The notes beneath the pieces are model-generated. The model was not told where the DNA came from. It did no database searches and saw nothing but the letters and a program-made list of their open reading frames with translations. A stretch of 64,000 nucleotides of DNA from Prunus persica (lineage: Eukaryota > Streptophyta > Magnoliopsida > Rosales > Rosaceae), in the NCBI RefSeq assembly GCF_000346465.2, contig NC_034010.1, forward strand, positions 15,911,248-15,975,247. Reading direction: 5' to 3'. A program made the translations under genes and the position numbers. This document shows, piece by piece, positions 38,401 to 49,829 of the stretch (positions are counted from its first letter, which is position 1; each line of letters begins with the position of its first letter).

Positions 38401-39898
38401 CACTATTTCGACTCAAACTGATTTTTTAGTGAATTTCCCAAATTGAAGTGTTCCTGCCCAAATTGTTTAACAAAATATGTATTTGGTCATCTATGATTTA
38501 CTACAAACTACTTCATACCCTTTTTGTTGAATTGTCTTTTTTCTTATCAATGTTTGAAGACGAAATTGAAGTGCCCAAAAAAGAGGAATGTTGGGCTATG
38601 TGCTTAAGCAAACTCTGTGTCTTGTGTTTTCACTTTTAAAGAATTTTTCATGTTATTTTATCTAAATTCAATCCTCTTTTTCTACATTTAGATATCTTTT
38701 TATTTCAATTCTTCATTGTATTCTAGTGGAAATTGAAAAAGTTGTCGTTCAATGTTTCTATTTGCGTTGAAAACATTAAAACGAATGAGTGATTGCCTTA
38801 TTTGGGTTTGTGGTTCTCTTTATCTTATAATGTGTTTAGAACAATGTCATTTAGGAGTCTAATTTTACTGAGGTAATATCCTGTTTTTGCATGACAGATT
38901 ATTTGAGGAGGTGGAAGGATTTGGTTTGTGGTTTTGGACAGAGGACCATTTGAGGTAAGAACCTCTTCTTCTCATTACACTCAGTTCTATTTGTTTTCTT
39001 ATTAACAGCTATGGTAGTTGTCAATGTCATTGTGGTGTTGTTTGTTTAAAGGTATTAAAATGACATACGTGTTTTGTATTATGTTGAGAAGTTATGCATC
39101 CCTTGTTGGTTAAGGTATGGATTATACTTTGGATTTTATGATTTATGTTTTCTAATGGGTTTGTGCTATGCATGATATTAGTCTTTACATTGGTTTCTAG
39201 GAATTGTTTTCCTTCATTTGTGGTATTTGTTATTATCACAAAGGTTTGATATTGAGAGGTATGAAAAATGAATTCAAATTTTATTAAGTTTGTTCAAATA
39301 CCATTCTCAAACATTCTTAAATATTGATGACTAGTGATCATTTTTCTTATGTAGATCCAACTCTTTTTAATGGCTTATTTAGTTAAGATTGTGAATTTCA
39401 GCTTTTGGGCAAGATTTCTTGTAATTGTGTTGTCGAAAATTGTTTGTTTTTGGTATATATATATATATATATATTTATTTATTTAAATTTTCTTGGTTTT
39501 CGCATCTTCTTGACCATTGGCATTTCCTTGTTTTGTTTCTTTTGTAAAGGAAGATGATTGATGAGTTTGAGAAGATCAAGCAACAATTAGCAATGTTTGG
39601 GAATTCCATAATATTAGACTACAGTCCCTATCCCACAGGTGTTAAAGATCATGACTACAAAACTTGGAATTACAGAAGGCAACTACATGCATTTTTTTCA
39701 GTCGAAACCTAGTCTTAGAGTGGGGAAATAATTACTACAGAACTTGGGTTTACCAAGGGCAAGAATATATGGAGCTTGGCCTCCAGTCTTTGAGTGAAGA
39801 GTTCTTCACTCGTTTATATCTACTATTTTTGGATATGTTATGTGTACTTGAATAACTAGTATGCTCTTGTGTAATTTTTAATGAGAGAAACTTTTATT
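35464..39898. other. CACTA interior without recognisable transposase
   Basis: About 4.4 kb of T-rich sequence with intron-like character. One stretch looks coding on the minus strand: 36426-36692 (88 codons, with LLVKAPYRPWKLNDTPS and TLENETHAEMWPIIIA), preceded and followed by noncoding sequence. It may be a captured host exon or a decayed transposon ORF; I cannot name it. A short A-tract-free ORF near 39664-39855 is not convincing. Confidence 0.4.
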
Positions 39899-39903
39899 CA
39901 TGT

Positions 39904-42876
39904 TGTAACACCCCGACTCCAAATTTAATTCATATTTTAAATTATTTAAGTGAATTTACTAATTTACCCTTAGGGTAGGGGTAAATTGGTCATTTTCTTG
40001 CCCGAAAAGTGTTTGGCGCAGTAACTGGTATTTTTGGGTAGGTGGTACTGAGACGAATTCGTAGACACGCGGTAGGCTTGAATCGGAGTTGTAAAGAAGA
40101 ATTTACGATCAAAACATCGACAATGGCAAAACTGTAAATATTTCAAAAAGTTTGGTAAAAATCAAAATTTTCACCTCAGCTCTCTCTCTCCTCGCGCGCG
40201 CTCGACACTCTCTCTCTCTCTCCCCGACACCGACTCTCTCTCTCCTCGGTTCTCTCAGCTCCGGCCACGGCAGGACACGAGACCAGTCCCGATCGATCCG
40301 CCTTGACGTCCCGATCAAGACCTGCCTGTTTTTCCCGTCGGAACCACGAACTCCGGCCGCGCGCTCGACTGTTTTGAACCGGAGTTTTCCCTCCGTCGCG
40401 CCGCCGCCTCCACCGCCCAAACCCAGTGAGTGAGGTATGGTTTCTCATCCATTTTTCGAGTCCTAGCTGATTGTTGTATAGGTTTGGACCGATTCGTTGT
40501 CTAGGAAATCGATTAGAAAATCTAGGTTTTGGCCGGATTTCAAAATGAAATTCCGGCCAGTTGCCGCCCGAATTGGACCTTCCCGTAGTTGAAGGAAGTG
40601 ATCCTGACCTCGAGTAGGAGCTAGGGTAGGAAGGGTGAGCTCGGGTGTGGAGTTTTTTTTTCGTTCCCGGAATTACTCTACATACCCACGCACTGTCGGC
40701 GCGTGTGGCGGCGCGTGGGCGAGGCTGGTGAGGTTGTAAATTAACCCGATGAGATCCTTAGGTTGTCACGAGCACATAGAATTTCGCGGATCTCAATTCG
40801 AACATCGTTTGACTATCGAACGGATTTTCGCATATTGTGCGTTATCCGGGTTCGATAGGTTCTGACCGTTGGATCGTTTCCTAAGTAAAATATGTTGTTC
40901 TAGGTATTCCTAGGATCATATAGGAATTCGCGGATCGTGAATCGGAACCCCGGATGTTCCAATTCAATAACTTAAAAGTTTATGTTTTTAATAACCGTCC
41001 AATCGTCCGATTGTAAGCGATCTAGCCGTCCGTTTCGGACTAAAGTTGCGAGACGGGTATCTTAGACCTTGTGAAATCTTTAGGAACTTTCGGATTGTAA
41101 AACGGAGGTCGTTGGTCCCGTGGGCCCGGTTGACCCAAATTGGGAAGTTTGACCGCTGGTTGACCGAGTGTCTCCCGAAGTTGTTCCATCGTCCAAATTA
41201 AGTAGTTGGACCTTAGAACGTCTCATTCCTAGTACACTTACTAGAAACCTGGGAAATTAGGATATTTAATTTAAAGTACTCGTTCGAAACGCTTTGTATT
41301 AATCTCGTATACGTATTCTGAATTAGGTACTCCGACCACGCATACGCAGCAGGCGGGACCCTCTCAGGGTCAAGCAGCGTGGGACTACTTGTGAGTGGAC
41401 TTTGTTTTCAAATCTTGTGCATGGTTTTATTGATGAAAGATTTATGCATATTGTTTTTAATGATTTATTGAATATATTATATTCATGAGTTGAATTTGAT
41501 GTTGTATAGTGCTTTGGCATAGTTGGGTATTGAAAGTATATTTTATATGGATTTTGGGAAATATTATGCATGATGCTTTAAATGGTATTTTGAATATATT
41601 ATTTATGAAATTGTTGAAAGTGATATTTTTATGAGGCATTGAAAATATATTTTGGGTTTTGACATATTTGAGTATCTTGAGTATGAATATATGGATTTTG
41701 GGGATTTATATATATATATTTGGCTATGTGTGAGGTACTTGGGTTGTTGAGATGAGATTGTGGAAAGTGGTGAGTATAGAATGTCAGTTTGGAGTGCTAT
41801 AAGCACTACTCTATGTACCTCCCTTGATTTGGAACTTGGATATGGAGACTTGAGATACTTGGGATTGTCGGAACCCGGGGCATTCTTGACGGGATGTTGC
41901 TGTAGACCCTTAATTGGGTAGTCTGCGCACATAGGACTGATCACAGACGTACGGGTTTTGAGGTTATCGGCTGTACGTTCTGGCTGAGAGTTGGTCCCCT
42001 AGTTGGACGGCTCGTTCCCTAGTCCCATGGTGGATTGAGGACTCATCACGAGGACTCTGCCAGGGTGACTAGTCAAACAATCCCCCGGTTGGATTGTTTC
42101 CTCGGTACAACTAGGTGATGGTTATATTTATTATATATATATCTCTTATATTATATATTTATATCTATTCATTCATTCTTGTTTCTCGGTGTGGATACTT
42201 CCTTGCCGGTCGTGCCAATGGGTACGTTTTCGAGAGTTTGGTTGTGGAATTTATAAGTTTTTGGATGGTAGGTTTTGTAAAGCGTTCTTTATGGATTTCG
42301 GACTTGGCATCTGGTATTGATTTGTTTTGATATATATATACTTGAGTACGATGGTTTTGAGATGCATGGTATTTCTTGCATGGTTTTCTAAACAGTGGGA
42401 TTATATTACGTTGGTTTACACTGAACTGAATTTATTTTTGTCCACTCACAATTTTCTATTTTGCGCCCCCCCAGCTAGTAGTTTACTGAGCTCCGCAGCG
42501 GAGCCGGATAGTGAGCTTCCGAGCCTTGAGTCATCGTAGGACTCTTTATTCATGTTATTGCCTTTGTACTCTGTTTTGTTGAAATTGAAGTTCTTAGACA
42601 TGCTCTGTTATCGCCCCTGTTAGGGTTTGAATTGTGAGGCCGGAGGCCATTTTTGTTGTAAACTGTTATTCGCTTCAAAGCATGCTGCTGGTTGGGATTA
42701 TTCTATATTTTTATGCAGGTTGAATTTTGTTGGTTTGTTCAATTCACAGGGGAGACTCTGCCAAAATTTTGGTAGAGAGGCTTGGTTTTTAGTAAGTGGG
42801 CCCGGCATCGGGGTGATGTCGGAACAAAGACGGGATTCACCCCGGTTTTGGGGAAATTTCGGGGCGGGTCCTGTCA
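39904..42876 (+). mobile_element. Solo LTR 3, inside the CACTA
   Basis: Plus orientation, 2973 bp, TGTAACACCCCGACTCC ... GGCGGGTCCTGTCA, with a perfect TSD CATGT at 39899-39903 and 42877-42881. Same family as solo LTRs 1 and 2 but in opposite orientation and longer, with an extra segment around 41400-42600. It has a CT/GC-rich block at 40181-40250 in the place where the others have GA repeats. No gag, pol or second LTR is present. Confidence 0.87.
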
Positions 42877-43362
42877 CATGTCATTTTCTATTGATCTATT
42901 TACCTAAATTTATTCAAAATTACAATATGTTAATGAACAAAAGGTTAATATTACCACAAAACAGAATACAAATCAAATAATTAAAAACACCCAAAATATA
43001 CAAATTTTAACAAGCAACTAACTAAGCTTTAGCGACCAAATCAGATAGTCACCATAACCTATCGGCGACGAACCAATCTATTTGGTCGGCCAATCCATCC
43101 TCAGTTCGTGGCAAATTTTGGTATTTTTGCGGGAGCCCATCTTTATAGGCGACAAACTGATTAATTAAATGCGACGAAATAAATTGGTCGCCTAAAGGAT
43201 TTATTTTCGTCGCCTTTAGTAGTTTGGTACTTTCAGCCACGAGCCTTAAGCAACCAAGTTGGCGACGAATTCATTTCGTCGCTAAAGGATTTTGGCCACG
43301 AAATAACAGCTTTTAGCGACCAAACGTGGTGATCGCCAAAAGGAGTTTTCCTTGTAGTGTAT

Positions 43363-43749
43363 AAATTTTGCTTACTTGAAGTTGTAGTTGAAAAAAGGGC
43401 AGCAGACGACGGCACGAGGTGGTGGTGGTCAGTACCGACGAAGAGTTGTGATGGAGATTGTTGGAGGTTGGGAGGTTACGGTTTGAGATGGTGGGGAAGA
43501 GATGTGAAATTGGGAATGGAAAGGGTTTGGAGCTTCTGTGCAGAGTTGGGTAAGTGCCGATGTTTTTTATTTTTATTTATTTTTAATAATTATAAAACCT
43601 GGCCCAAAACAACGTCGTTTTGAGGCCAGGTCAATAAAAAAAAAATTTGACTGAGCCTTGGACCAAACGACGTCGTTTGGCAGGACTCGTTTTGGAAAAA
43701 AAAAGAAAAAAAAAAGATGCACAGCACGCGCGCAGCTGTCTGTGCAGCA
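43363..43749. other. Spacer between the CACTA and the SURP/CCCH pseudogene
   Basis: Contains two near-palindromic motifs, AAAACAACGTCGTTTTGAGG (about 43606) and CCAAACGACGTCGTTTGGC (about 43663), and A-rich runs. No gene seen; the ORF at 43357 has no family features. Confidence 0.4.
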
Positions 43750-45912
43750 GCAAGGAGGCCGTTTATATCAAGAATGAGAAGCTTTTTCTTAGAGCAGCTA
43801 AGAAGAGATCTTTCAGCTGCATTGTCTGATATATGTGAAAGATCACCCTCCTTCACATTAACAGCGACATCAAGATCAGCTTTTAAGGCCAAAGGTGGCA
43901 AGGAAGGAACTTCAGTCTTGGTTTCTGTCTGTTCTATATCAGTAATATCTTGTATATTCGTAGGGTCCAACTTTGAAACTTCTGAAAGAGAATTATCATT
44001 ATTGTTTTCATCAGCTTTATTAAAACTTGGCAAGGCAAGCCTGCACGAATGTCGTGGTCAGTGTCATTATTTCCTGAGGCATTAGATCTCTTCTTCTGCT
44101 CCTTGTCCTCATTCTTCTCCTGAAAAGTACTGTCCTCCAAAAGTATCTGTGGCACTTCTAGCTCTTGTTCTGATAATATTGCAAGCGAAGGCTGTAGATA
44201 TGGATCTGCTCCTGGAATAATGTTTTCCACTAAAGAAGTATCACCAGAAGGATCACAACTTTCATCATTACTCTCATAGATTTTACGCCTTTTCTTCCCA
44301 TTCCTGTGCTTCATTTTTTGTGAGCAGCTCAAATCCTCAATGGGTTTGGGACTTTCTGAATTTGATCTTTTTCCAATTCCCTCCACAAGTGGTTGTTCCA
44401 CTTCTAGGTCTTGTTCTGAGAATATTGCGACTGGAGGCTGTACAGACAAATCTGCTCCTGGAATAATATTTCCTTCTAAAGAAGTACCAAGAGAAGAATC
44501 AATCAACTGACTATCTTTTCTAGCAATAGGCACATCTTGCAACTCCTGATCTTTAATTTCATCATGCAGATTCATGGCAGATGTATGTTTAGTCTCTTCC
44601 TTAATCCTAGAACTTTTCAAACCAGGCTGCGTGTCCAGATGCTTTGTTTGCTCCTACGGTGCCTTGAACTGTCATTCTTATTATACTCATGATGCATATA
44701 CCGACAAGAAGCTCCACCGTAGCATCTGCCTCGAAGGAAGTCAACGCATTCTGGAATGTGGCCCTTGTCCTGTCTTTTGTTGCCATCTCTGAACTCATCT
44801 GCACGCCTAAATGTGGGAGACCTTCTCCTGCTTCTTTGATTCCTCAAAGACCAACTTGAAAACAAACAGTCAAGAAGAATATCATGATTCTCCACAGAAA
44901 ATGTACTCTATGGAATCAGAATAAAAAGACAATTAAATACCCAGGCAAATTCAGCTGCCTAAGACTTCAAATTTCGGTCAACATTAAATTAACCTTCCAA
45001 CCAAACAGAACAATACACATGCAACACAATCGGAAGTACCTGCGAGAACGACTTCACTTGTCTCTTCTCCTACGTGAACTCCTCCACCTGCTGTCAAGAG
45101 GAGACCGACTGCGGCTGGGGATTCAACTTCTACCTCTTTTATTATGCCTCTTATTATAGCGTGAATCATCAGAGTTACTGTCACTGGAACCGTCTCTGAC
45201 CAATCTCCCAAACTCATCCGCCTTCGGAGGAACTGATTCAAAGGTAGTCTTTGTACCCTCCGGAGACTTACCCCTCCTAGAAGCAACATCAGTACCAGCA
45301 CCATCCAATGCATCTTTTTCCTGGAAAGCCTCATGACTCTCAATTGTGATTAACGTTATACTGGTATCCTTAATCGCTTTCTTTGTATGTAGGGAAAACG
45401 TTTCAGCCTTATAAGGCTTTCTGGATTCAGACGGTAGCCTAGACTGTTTATCAGACATTCAGGGACTCTCAGATCCTATATATGTCTTTAAATGAGACCC
45501 AGTATCTTTATGGCTACTTTTAGCAGCAGCTGTAACAGATGGTGGAACTATTATAACATTAACATCTTCAACGAAGGATCATCATTTTCTGAACTATTGT
45601 CAGAGTCTTGTAGAAGTCTAAACGGACTGCCAACTTTAATAAATTGATTAGAAAACCTATCAGAATTGTTGGCCTCAGAGAGAGAGAGAACAATGCTGAA
45701 GTTAAACCTTCACTTAGTTTGCACAGTTCGGAGGACAAAGAGCGTGACACCTTTTCACAAAAGACGCCCTGGGCTGCTCTCCATTCTGGTGAACTCTGTG
45801 GCCTGTGTAGCTGTCTTTTAAAATCAAGCTCATCGTCAATCAAATCAGACTTGCCGTTTAGAGCTTCAATTAAATCATTAACTCCCTGGTCTCTATCAGA
45901 CAGGGTGATATC

Positions 45913-48678
45913 TGTAAGAGTATCAATGATGATGATATTGCCAAGTGTCAATAGATCAATGAGTAAGCTGTTAGAATGTGGTTAGAGTTGTTAGCAAAGT
46001 GAGTAGCCAGCTAAGACTGTAGTTAGGCTGATATAAAGATTGTAATGTGCTCAGTTAGAGCTTAACCAAATACAGAAACCTACAATTCCTTCTCTAAAAT
46101 TCTCTTTGCTTCTACAGTTTCTTTACTCTGTTCTTTAGTTTCTCTTCATCTTAACATGGTATCATTCGCCATGGATCGATCCTAATATTTTGTTCTTCTG
46201 CTTCCGCTCTCTCTTCCTCTTTGTTTTCTCTCTCTGGCTTCTTTCTCTACTCAAACACAGCAACCAATTTCGTGTTCTTTCCTCTGCCTATTACCTGTTT
46301 GATGTTTTGTCTCACTGAAAATTCTTCTTCAATATTTCTTTTTCAGATAATTTCTTCTTTCTCAACCCTAAATTCTTCTCTTTTCTTCTTGGATTCTCCA
46401 CGTGGTGACTACTACTCAACTTCAGATTCTCCAATCTCCGATTACCTCTTTCATTCCTACTGTTTCTACCTCTGTCACTACCTATGTTTCTTCATGACTT
46501 TCTCCTCTACTCCTCTTTCTTGAATTTTATTCTTTCTAGCAAGTTTAAAGAATAGTTTTGCCTATCGGCTATTTGCTAAATTGCTCCAGTGAAATCCTAG
46601 TCTTGATTTTCTCCAAGATTGACCTTTCAAATTATTCTTCTTGCTCTCTTCAACTTGTGCTCGTTATTTCTGCTCAAATCTTGAAATCTAGCACAATTAC
46701 AATTGACTCTTACTTAGAAGTAAGGCATGATGGTGAAATTCGATTGGGAACCTTACATTCCTCTGTTTTTCTGCTTCCTCTGACATTTGAGTTGCAATTC
46801 TTGCACTTATGGTTAAAGAACAATCATTTCTAGCCCACGACTGTTATTACTCAGGTTATCTTCTTCATTCTGCTCTTCTGGGTTTTCTTGGATTGCATCT
46901 CACTTATTGGTTGGTGTGAGTAAAGAGTCTTTTCTTGGTCCAAATATGGTGACTGCCTCTCAGTTAGTGATTCCTCACTCTTCTATTGCATCACTGGTTC
47001 CTATGGTTTCAAATGTCCATGTCAAGTTGGATGATACTAATTACTTGCAATGGCACTTCCAAATGAACTTGTTGCTGGAATGTCATGGCATACTTGGTTT
47101 TGTGACTGGTTCCCATCCATGTCCACCTCAGTTTGTTGTTAGTTCTAATTATGAGGAAATTGAAGCATATAAGGTCTGGCAGTTACATGACAAAGCTTTG
47201 ATGCTATTAATCTCTACTACTTTGTCTGCCTCTGCTATTTCTTGTGTAATTGGTAGTACCAATGCTAGGGAGATGTGGTTAACTTTGAAAGAAAGGTTTG
47301 CTATTATTACCAAGACTAGTATTTTTCTTCTGAAGACTTGTCTCTACAATATGAAGAAAGGTTCAGATTCTATAGCCCAATATCTTAATCATATTAAGGA
47401 TGCAAGAGATCAGCTATCTTGTGTTGGCGTGCATTTTGCTGATGAAGACATTATCAACTTGGTTCTCAATGGTTTACCTGCAGAATACAACACTTTTAGG
47501 TGTGTTATGCAATGCCGAAAAAGTATGCTCTCATTCAAGGAGTTTCAATGTCAATTGCTTGCTGAAGAAATAATGCTTGTTGCTTGCTATAGAGGTTCAA
47601 AATATCACAGTCAAGGTGGAGCTGCTTCCTATTATCCTCAGGAATCAAGATCTTGTAATGCTACAGTCCCACAGTCGGTAGGTCAACAAGAGTTTTTGTT
47701 TAATACCTCCGCACCAACTGTTCCATCGTTACCAATCAAGACAATCTTTAGTATTGATGCATTTGCTGAAGAGGAAGCCACTGTGTCTCCAATTGGTTTT
47801 CCAATTTCTAAACTCCAACTTTCAGATGAAATAATTGCTGCAGATGATGTGCTGCCTCAGGCAACGACCTTACATGATGGCAAGGCCTCTGGTTCTCATG
47901 ATGAGGGTGAAACTGGCAAGACTGTTATCTCTGGAAATGCCAAGTTTGTTGGGGGCATTCCTTTAGTGACGCCAAAATTGCACTTTGATCGCATTTCGCA
48001 TTTTGATCTCAACGTAGTTCCAGATATACAAAAATGTGTGCTAGCCAATGATATTGATTACAATGCCACGGTCCTGCTAGTAGTTCCATCAAACATTGTT
48101 AGTTTCATTTTGGCATTGGCTGGTGGTTTTCAGTGGAAACTCAAACACATGGCTCAGCCTCCCGGTTTTACAGAAACTCTATATCTTGTTTGTACACTCT
48201 GGTCTTCCACATTTCGGATAATGCTTGCTCCTATTCTTTCTGTATCATAGTTCTTCCCTGTTCCAAATCCTTGTGCTCATGCAGTTTGTTACTCAGCCAT
48301 GCTTGCGTCTGCAGCTTGTTTCCTCTGCCGAATAGTTTGAAGATATTCTTACGAACGGCCTCATTGCCTTTCTTTTACCACATCACTGCTCCAATCTTAT
48401 GCTTGGCTCCTCCAAGCATGAGATTGAGGGGGGATGTAAGAGTATCAATGATGATGATATTGCCAAGTGTCAATAGATCAATGAGTAAGCTGTTAGAATG
48501 TGGTTAGAGTTGTTAGCAAAGTGAGTAGCCAGCTAAGACTGTAGTTAGGCTGATATAAAGATTGTAATGTGCTCAGTTAGAGCTTAACCAAATACAGAAA
48601 CCTACAATTCCTTCTCTAAAATTCTCTTTGCTTCTACAGTTTCTTTACTCTGTTCTTTAGTTTCTCTTCATCTTAACA
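45913..48678 (+). mobile_element. Young non-autonomous Copia element (gag only)
   Basis: LTRs at 45913-46156 and 48435-48678 (TGTAAGAGTATCAATGATG ... CATCTTAACA), 244 bp each, appear identical base for base. PBS TGGTATCA follows at 46157 and a GAGGGGGGA purine tract precedes the 3' LTR. The interior encodes gag but no protease, integrase, RT or RNase H core, although short remnants (AQPPGFTETLY, and a C-terminal HEIEGG at the 3' end) show descent from a full Copia. Flanking 5-mers ATATC and CATCT do not match, so no clean TSD is visible. It interrupts the SURP/CCCH pseudogene. Confidence 0.85.
46946..48250 (+). CDS. Copia gag polyprotein with rearranged C-terminal tail
   Basis: 434 codons from ATG 46946 (the open frame extends upstream without another ATG). 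The first half matches the Copia gag domain (UBN2/Retrotran_gag_3 type): KLDDTNYLQWHFQMNLLLE, then REMWLTLKERFA and IAQYLNHIKDARDQL with LVLNGLPAEYNTF. The usual CCHC zinc knuckle is not seen. The second half does not resemble pol. It has a stretch with VGGIPLVTPKLHFDRIS, then a short RT remnant (QPPGF), and a new terminus. The protein would assemble capsid-like particles if gag function is kept (family inference). Being open in an element with identical LTRs suggests that it is recent and possibly expressed. Confidence 0.75.
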   Translation: MVTASQLVIPHSSIASLVPMVSNVHVKLDDTNYLQWHFQMNLLLECHGILGFVTGSHPCPPQFVVSSNYEEIEAYKVWQLHDKALMLLISTTLSASAISCVIGSTNAREMWLTLKERFAIITKTSIFLLKTCLYNMKKGSDSIAQYLNHIKDARDQLSCVGVHFADEDIINLVLNGLPAEYNTFRCVMQCRKSMLSFKEFQCQLLAEEIMLVACYRGSKYHSQGGAASYYPQESRSCNATVPQSVGQQEFLFNTSAPTVPSLPIKTIFSIDAFAEEEATVSPIGFPISKLQLSDEIIAADDVLPQATTLHDGKASGSHDEGETGKTVISGNAKFVGGIPLVTPKLHFDRISHFDLNVVPDIQKCVLANDIDYNATVLLVVPSNIVSFILALAGGFQWKLKHMAQPPGFTETLYLVCTLWSSTFRIMLAPILSVS

Positions 48679-49447
48679 CATCTTGAATCCACATCCAGAG
48701 AAATCAAATTGTCAGCTCCAATTTCAGTTATTTGGCAAATACATGGAAAATTTCAAAGAAAATTTGCAATAGATACTGACATTGAATACAATTCAGCATT
48801 TTGCAATATTAAGTATCAGGTCAAGATTGAAACAGAAAATTATCATGTCTAAAGAACATCTGGAGTATGCAATAACTATAGAGGTTTCCAGGCCCAAAAG
48901 TTCACTAAAAATATCAGTCACATATGGCCAGAATAACGTGATCATAAATAATAAAGTCACAAATGGCCACCTGCCTAACATATACACATTATGTGACAAA
49001 ACTTTCAAATCATGAATACTGAGGAGAGAGCAAAATCACTTGTGCATGCTAACCTTCCATCTCCATGTCGGAATCAGCAGGCAAGCTATAACCAGATGAA
49101 GCATTCAAATGTTCAGGATGAGATGAAGAGTCAATCACCGAAGACTTCAATGGTGATCCATTTGGCCCGTCATGCAACTTACAAGCCAAAGTACATTTCT
49201 TCTTCATCCACAGGAAGTATTCATGGGCAATTGCTGCTCCACTTCCTGGCTCACCACCAAATAAAAATTCAAACTCTGGATTCTTATATTCATTTTGACG
49301 AGTCAAATCTTCGATACCAGGACCATTTTTAGCAATAACATGGCAGAAAAACTCATCTTCTGAACAACTTTCTCATCTGCTGGCTTAGTGGAGTGGAGAA
49401 ACATCCACATCAAACTTCCATTTGATGATAATCCATCTCCAGCTAGA

Positions 49448-49547
49448 NNNNNNNNNNNNNNNNNNNNNNNNNNNNNNNNNNNNNNNNNNNNNNNNNNNNN
49501 NNNNNNNNNNNNNNNNNNNNNNNNNNNNNNNNNNNNNNNNNNNNNNN
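49448..49547. other. Assembly gap (100 N)
   Basis: Exactly 100 N, the conventional placeholder for a gap of unknown size. It falls between the N-terminal and SURP exons of the SURP/CCCH pseudogene, so missing exon sequence there cannot be counted as a lesion. Confidence 0.99.
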
Positions 49548-49829
49548 TGAGTTCCCTGGGGGACCCTTATTATTTCTCCCCGTTTCTGGCGCTGCACTAC
49601 TCAAAAAGGTACTTCTGTGAATACATCGCCAAGCTCCTTCTGCAGGGATTAATTGTAAAACTTATCAACCTTACATTCACAGGCTGGTGATAAAGGGGAG
49701 GGGTGGTGGAGGTCTCTGTTGGTATTGAAGGGGAGGCGGAGGCAGAGCTGGTGGGCGCTGTTGGTTGTTTGCAGGTGTCACGGGTGTCCGAGGACCCTGC
49801 CCAAACTAATGGCCATACATTGCAGATGG

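Larger units (their letters stand above)
30507..43359. mobile_element. CACTA (En/Spm-type) transposon, non-autonomous, with nested insertions
   Basis: Left end CACTACAAGAAAAAACC at 30507; right end, reverse complement CACTACAAGGAAAACTCC, at 43359; flanked by TAT at 30504-30506 and 43360-43362, the 3-bp TSD expected for CACTA. Subterminal regions (30530-30960 and about 43030-43350) contain many GGTCGC and CGACGAAA motifs in both orientations, as expected for transposase-binding arrays. Without the two solo LTRs and their TSDs the element is about 5.7 kb. No TNP2-type transposase was recognised, so it would depend on a partner for movement. Confidence 0.85.
43750..49827 (-). pseudogene. SURP/RS/CCCH-zinc-finger RNA-binding protein gene, degenerate
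   Basis: Pieces in order on the minus strand: a Pro/Gln-rich N terminus (MYGH then a TAG stop then FGQGPRTPVTPANNQQ, about 49690-49827); a 100-N gap; a SURP/SWAP domain (AKNGPGIEDLTRQ, NPEFEFLFGGEPGSGAAIAH, EYFLWMKKKC; about 49030-49400); an acidic linker now split by a Copia element; an Arg/Ser-rich segment (about 44980-45460); a CCCH finger (CVDFLRGRCYGGASCRYMHH, about 44680-44790); then a low-complexity part with two GNIIPGAD/ENIIPGAD repeats (about 44060-44620). SURP plus RS plus CCCH suggests a nuclear pre-mRNA-processing role. Damage: a stop near the start, frameshifts near 49350, 45560, 44640 and 44040, and a stop before MSDKQSR. It ends abruptly near 43750 at KKLLILDINGLLA, which resembles the start of an FCP1-type phosphatase domain, so the 3' part may belong to a different gene. 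Confidence 0.75.

Noticed and set aside
40109..40448. Arg-rich and Pro-rich ORFs on both strands
   Set aside because: They lie in the CT/GC-rich block of solo LTR 3 with no conserved domain; both strands are open because of composition.
46221..46523. 100-codon Ser/Phe-rich ORF before gag
   Set aside because: Located in the untranslated leader between PBS and gag; composition reflects a CT-rich sequence and no domain is seen.
45908..48683. A 5-bp TSD for the gag-only Copia
   Set aside because: Flanks ATATC and CATCT do not match, even allowing a 1-bp shift, so none is claimed.
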